From: JAKAGZ01 sp964412105
GTDB lineage: Bacteria; Bacteroidota; Ignavibacteria; Ignavibacteriales; Ignavibacteriaceae
DNA length: 19,324 nucleotides
Assembly: GCA_964412105.1 (NCBI GenBank)
Contig: CAYPNM010000051.1
Span: 1-19,324, forward strand
Reading direction: 5' to 3'
Shown here: positions 15,980 through 19,324 of the stretch, piece by piece
Layout of the letters: each line of letters begins with the position of its first letter
Numbering within the stretch: the first letter of the stretch is position 1
Notes under the pieces: model-generated
The model's input: only the letters and a program-made list of their open reading frames with translations
Database searches by the model: none
Told to the model about the DNA's origin: nothing
Translations under genes and position numbers: made by a program

Positions 15980-17335
15980 TTAATGCGAAATATCAAGTTC
16001 TTTTAGTTTTCTATAAAGAGTTGATAATCCTACCTGTAATAATTCGGATGTTTTTTCTTTATCGTTATTATTAGATTCCAGAGCTTTTAAGATATATTCC
16101 TTTTCAAACCTTCTGATAGCTACTTCAAGCGATCCGAGTTTTGAAAAATCAACAGATGAACTCGCATGAGAGAAGGTTTCAGGAAGATCATTTAATGTAA
16201 TAAAATCACCTTTGCAAAAAATAACTGCCCGTTCCATTACATTTTCCAGTTCTCTAACTTCACCCTTCCATTCGTATGATATAAGTGCTCGGATTACTTC
16301 ATTATCAATTCCCTTGATATTTTTATTCATTTCAGTTCTGTATTTATTTAGGAAATGATCAGCAAGCAGAGGAATATCCTCTTCTCTTTCTTTCAATGAA
16401 GGGAGTGATATTTCAACTACATTTAGCCTGTAGTAAAGATCTTCTCTAAATTTTCCAGTTTTAATTTCTTCTTTAAGATCTCTATTTGTCGAAGCAATTA
16501 TTCTCACATTTACAGGTAAAGAATTGGTGGATCCAACCGGAGTAATTTCTCGTTCCTGAAGTGCTCTTAAAAATTTTACTTGTAAAGAAAGCGGAAGTTC
16601 ACTTATTTCATCAAGAAAGAGAGTTCCACCATCGGCAGCTTTGATTAATCCTTCCTTATCTGAGATTGCTCCGGTAAATGCACCTTTTTTATGACCGAAT
16701 AATTCACTTTCAATAAGATTTTCTGCAATAGCTCCGCAGTTGACAGCAATAAAAGGTTTATTTTGTCTTCTGCTTTTAAAATGCAATGATCGTGCAACCA
16801 ACTCTTTTCCGGTCCCGCTTTTGCCTGTAATCATTACTGAGCTGTCTGTTTCAGCAACTGTCTGAATCATCTCGTATACTTTTCTTATTGAAGGACTCCT
16901 ACCCACAATATCTTCAAAGTCATAATTTCGCTGAATTTCTTTTTTAAGTATTCTATTTTCAAGCAGCAGGTTTTTAACCTCAAATAATCTTTTTACTTTT
17001 ATTAAAAGCTCATCAAATTCTACAGGCTTAAGGATATAATCGGCAGCACCATTTCTTAATGCAGTAATGGCAGTATCCAAAGAACCAAATGCAGTTATAA
17101 CAATTATTGAAGTGTGAATGTTCAACTTTTCTATTTCTTCTATTAATTGAGTCCCCTTCATTTGAGGCATTTCAATATCTGTTATAACCAGATCGAAAGA
17201 TTCAACTAATAATTTATCGTAAGCGGCCTTTCCGTTTTCGGCTTCCTCAACGGCATATCCTTCTTTCTTTAAAACAAAAGAAAGGGACTCTCTTATGATA
17301 TCTTCGTCATCAACTACTAATATTTTTTGTGGCAT
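15980..17335 (-). CDS. NtrC-family sigma-54-dependent response regulator
   Basis: 451 residues with all three expected parts. The receiver domain has D9/D10, phospho-acceptor D53, T81 and K103. The AAA+ domain has Walker A GKSGTGKE at 171-178, the sigma-54 contact loop GAFTGA at 218-223, and Walker B GGTLFLDE at 236-243. A Fis-type helix-turn-helix lies at about 426-446. WKGEVRELEN replaces the common WPGNVRELEN. All motifs needed to activate sigma-54 RNA polymerase are intact. The gene starts 14 bases after the kinase gene, with AAGGGA before the ATG, so the pair is co-transcribed. Candidate targets are the sigma-54-like sites before the receiver and cytochrome genes; this is an inference. 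Confidence 0.95.
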   Translation of the reverse strand: MPQKILVVDDEDIIRESLSFVLKKEGYAVEEAENGKAAYDKLLVESFDLVITDIEMPQMKGTQLIEEIEKLNIHTSIIVITAFGSLDTAITALRNGAADYILKPVEFDELLIKVKRLFEVKNLLLENRILKKEIQRNYDFEDIVGRSPSIRKVYEMIQTVAETDSSVMITGKSGTGKELVARSLHFKSRRQNKPFIAVNCGAIAENLIESELFGHKKGAFTGAISDKEGLIKAADGGTLFLDEISELPLSLQVKFLRALQEREITPVGSTNSLPVNVRIIASTNRDLKEEIKTGKFREDLYYRLNVVEISLPSLKEREEDIPLLADHFLNKYRTEMNKNIKGIDNEVIRALISYEWKGEVRELENVMERAVIFCKGDFITLNDLPETFSHASSSVDFSKLGSLEVAIRRFEKEYILKALESNNNDKEKTSELLQVGLSTLYRKLKELDISH

Positions 17336-17349
17336 AACTTTTCCCTTAA

Positions 17350-18798
17350 TTAAACTTGAATTGGTAATGAAATAATAAAAGTTGTTCCTTTACCTACCGT
17401 GCTTTTAATCTTTACATCTCCCTGGAAGCTTTTAATGATTCCGTAACTAACCCATAGTCCAAGCCCAGTTCCTTTGCCTTCTTTTTTGGTTGTGAAAAAA
17501 GGTTCAAACACTTTACTAATATTTTCCTCAGCAATTCCCATACCGGTATCCGAAAATGTAATCATAACGTGTTCATCAGTCTTATAAGATCGTGAAACAA
17601 TGCTGTTGTTTTTTTTCGTATTAGAGGATTCGCTAATAGTATCAACGGCATTTAACAGAATATTTACGAATACCTGTTGAATTTGATCTGCAACGAGTGG
17701 AAGATTAGGGATTTTTTCTTGTAGATAGGTTTCAAAATTTATTTGTTTGGACTTTTTCCCTACCTTTACTATTTCTACGGCTTCAGTAATAATTTGATTA
17801 ATATCAGTCAACTGCAATTCATAATTAGAAGGTCGAGAAAAGTCAACCAGATCCCTAATAATTTTAGAAATTCTGGTTACCTGGTTTTTGACCAGACCTA
17901 ATTTTTCCTTAACAAATTCATCTTCAGTTGACCGAAGCACAACCTGGACCAGGGCAGAAATTGAGGCCAAGGGATTGCCAACTTCGTGTGCGACTCCGGC
18001 GGCTAAAGTTCCAATGCTTTCCATTTTTTGAGTATGTATTAATTGCTTCTCAAGCATTCTTTTCTCGGAAAGATCTCTGTGTATTCCAAAAAAGGAGGTT
18101 ACCTTTCCTTCAGAGTTCAGAATTGGTGAAATTAATAATTGAGTAAAGAATGGCTTTCCGTTTTTCCTTTTATTTTCGACTTCTCCTACCCATACTTTCC
18201 CTGAATTAATGGTTTCCCACATCTTCTGCCAGAATCCTTTAGGGTGTTTTCCGCTTCCAAAAATGTTTGGATTCTTACCCAGCAGTTCTTCTCTTGAATA
18301 TCCACTGGCTTCCACAAAAGCTTTGTTTACATAAATCATTTTACCTTCAAGGTTGGTTATCTCCAGCGGATTAACAGTATTTTCGGCAATGGAGAAAAAC
18401 TTTACGAAATCTTCCTCAACTTTCTTTTGTGCAGTTATATCTCTGGCTAAAGCAAAGCAATACCAAATGGATGGCTTATCTTGATCACAAAAAGGAGTGA
18501 ATACAAGATTAAAAAACAGCGGAGAGTTGTGAACTGTAATTTGGGTTGGAACATTTGTGCTCTTTTTATCTATTAGACAATTTTTAAAAATATCTGCTAT
18601 AATTGTTTTTTGGGATTGTTCAAATATTTCAAAAAAATCTGTTCCTTCAAGATCGTTATTTGATATCTTTAAATTCTCTGATGCAGAAGTATTTGAATCA
18701 AGAATAGTTCCTTTATCCGATAAAATAAAGCACATTCCCTGAAAGTTTTCAAAGATGTCAAACCCGAATGTGAAGTTTTTAATTTTTTCTTTGTTCAT
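17350..18798 (-). CDS. Two-PAS soluble sensor histidine kinase, partner of the NtrC-type regulator
   Basis: 482 residues from the ATG at 18798; a GTG two codons earlier is possible. No transmembrane helix is seen, so it is probably cytoplasmic. PAS 1 spans about 15-125 and PAS 2 about 132-245. PAS 2 has the GKNPNIFGSG and KRKNGKPFF pattern common in redox- or ligand-sensing PAS domains. The dimerisation box GVAHEVGNPLASI has the phospho-histidine H271. The ATP-binding domain shows NILLNA (N box), SDTGMGIAE (G1) and KGTGLGL (G2). It is the first gene of the pair. The ligand of the PAS domains cannot be read from the sequence; oxygen or redox sensing would suit the neighbours but is unproven. 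Confidence 0.93.
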   Translation of the reverse strand: MNKEKIKNFTFGFDIFENFQGMCFILSDKGTILDSNTSASENLKISNNDLEGTDFFEIFEQSQKTIIADIFKNCLIDKKSTNVPTQITVHNSPLFFNLVFTPFCDQDKPSIWYCFALARDITAQKKVEEDFVKFFSIAENTVNPLEITNLEGKMIYVNKAFVEASGYSREELLGKNPNIFGSGKHPKGFWQKMWETINSGKVWVGEVENKRKNGKPFFTQLLISPILNSEGKVTSFFGIHRDLSEKRMLEKQLIHTQKMESIGTLAAGVAHEVGNPLASISALVQVVLRSTEDEFVKEKLGLVKNQVTRISKIIRDLVDFSRPSNYELQLTDINQIITEAVEIVKVGKKSKQINFETYLQEKIPNLPLVADQIQQVFVNILLNAVDTISESSNTKKNNSIVSRSYKTDEHVMITFSDTGMGIAEENISKVFEPFFTTKKEGKGTGLGLWVSYGIIKSFQGDVKIKSTVGKGTTFIISLPIQV

Positions 18799-19156
18799 CC
18801 GCACTAGTACACAACAAATAAGTCAGAATACAGTATAATAAAACATTGTAATAATGAGCTAAAAATATTTTTAATCAATTATATAAAATAATGCCAAATT
18901 CAAAAATTTATGTGGTAAAAATGTTTTATGAATATGCAAATTTCAGAATTAATTTAAAGAAATATTTAATAATAAGACTTAATCTAAATAATTTTCTCAT
19001 AATTAAGAATTTGATTATGTCAAATTTCATAGCAGAGAATTAATCAGCAAAAGATTATGAGGAAACATTAGAAAATCAGCCGTGAAAAAGATAACATATT
19101 AAATATTTTTTGGAATAAAGATTGCTGCTAAAACTGCGGAAAAAGAAATTTTTCTA
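18799..19156. other. AT-rich intergenic region upstream of the kinase gene
   Basis: No open frame of note on either strand. A minus-strand TATAAT (18883-18878) lies about 80 bases before the kinase start but lacks a good -35 box, and TATACT (18837-18832) is a second possible -10. It must also hold the promoter for whatever plus-strand transcript ends at 19324, but I cannot place that promoter. Confidence 0.4.
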
Positions 19157-19324
19157 CGGAGTTGCATGGGGAAACCGCAATGGTTTAAGATGTAATTCCG
19201 TTCGGTTCCAGCGAAAACATTCTCGATCTAATAATGAACCCTCATATACGAGATTGAGAACTTTCCTTAAGACCTACCGAGACACGGTGCGAACTTAGGC
19301 TACCACACCGTGTCTTTTTATTTT
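19157..19324 (+). ncRNA. Unidentified structured RNA or regulated leader (three stem-loops)
   Basis: Three stem-loops follow each other on the plus strand. Stem 1 is CGGAGTT (19157-19163) with AATTCCG (19194-19200), enclosing AAACC/GGTTT. Stem 2 is TTCTCGATCT (19220-19229) with AGATTGAGAA (19251-19260), ten pairs with one G-U. Stem 3 is the terminator hairpin. Stem 2 has a wobble pair and a long loop, as in folded RNAs. I checked it by eye against tmRNA, RNase P RNA, SRP RNA, 6S RNA and the TPP, cobalamin and SAM riboswitches and recognise none. Being closed by a terminator, it could be a small RNA or an attenuated leader of a gene past the window. The 5' end is unknown. Confidence 0.45.
19280..19324 (+). 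terminator. Strong intrinsic terminator at the right edge
   Basis: AGACACGGTG (19280-19289) pairs perfectly with CACCGTGTCT (19306-19315) over ten base pairs around a 16-base loop, followed by TTTTATTTT. The T-run exists only on the plus strand, so this terminates a rightward transcript. No plus-strand protein gene precedes it. Confidence 0.8.

Noticed and set aside
18888..18902. TTTGGCAT -24-like sequence upstream of the kinase gene
   Set aside because: No GC or GA lies at the -12 distance; the ten-base offset gives TA, so it fails as a sigma-54 promoter.
19157..19200. tracrRNA or CRISPR-related RNA at the right edge
   Set aside because: No repeat array, no cas genes and no anti-repeat partner are visible in the window.

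Overview
The window is AT-rich, and every protein gene I can support lies on the minus strand. Gene content and style suggest the Bacteroidota/Ignavibacteriota/Chlorobiota side of the tree: weak Shine-Dalgarno use, several TTG starts, one Bacteroidota-like -7 box, and many multihaem cytochromes beside a menaquinol-type bc complex. This placement is an inference, because no marker gene is present.

The core (about 3.85-13.9 kb) is a respiratory island with 50 c-type haem-binding motifs in four proteins (11 + 7 + 19 + 13) and three di-haem b-type membrane proteins. In transcription order (right to left) it starts with a 25-residue membrane peptide. Next come a 13-haem cytochrome c fused to a cytochrome b561/FdnI-like domain, a 19-haem cytochrome c, a separate FdnI-like cytochrome b, and a NapC/NirT-like 7-haem cytochrome. 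After a possible terminator come a Rieske protein, a full-length cytochrome b and a membrane-anchored 11-haem cytochrome c that occupies the place of cytochrome c1. The 13-haem fusion and the 19-haem + cytochrome b pair are paralogous modules, one fused and one split. The likely job is moving electrons between menaquinol and periplasmic or extracellular carriers, as in the CbcL-type and Cbc systems of metal reducers. No terminal oxidase or reductase and no outer-membrane porin is visible, so the electron acceptor is unknown.

Left of the core are a DUF2339-like polytopic membrane protein and a ClC chloride channel/transporter that runs off the left edge. The ClC has a CBS pair and a TrkA-C-like domain.

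Right of the core is a regulatory block: an orphan ParA/Soj-like ATPase, a stand-alone degenerate receiver domain, an NtrC-type sigma-54 activator and its two-PAS histidine kinase. Sigma-54-like sites with a good -24 and an imperfect -12 element lie before the receiver gene and before the cytochrome operon. This suggests, but does not prove, that the two-component pair controls them.

The right edge (19.15-19.32 kb) holds three stem-loops in a row on the plus strand, ending in a strong intrinsic terminator. I read this as an unidentified structured RNA or a regulated leader for a gene beyond the window.
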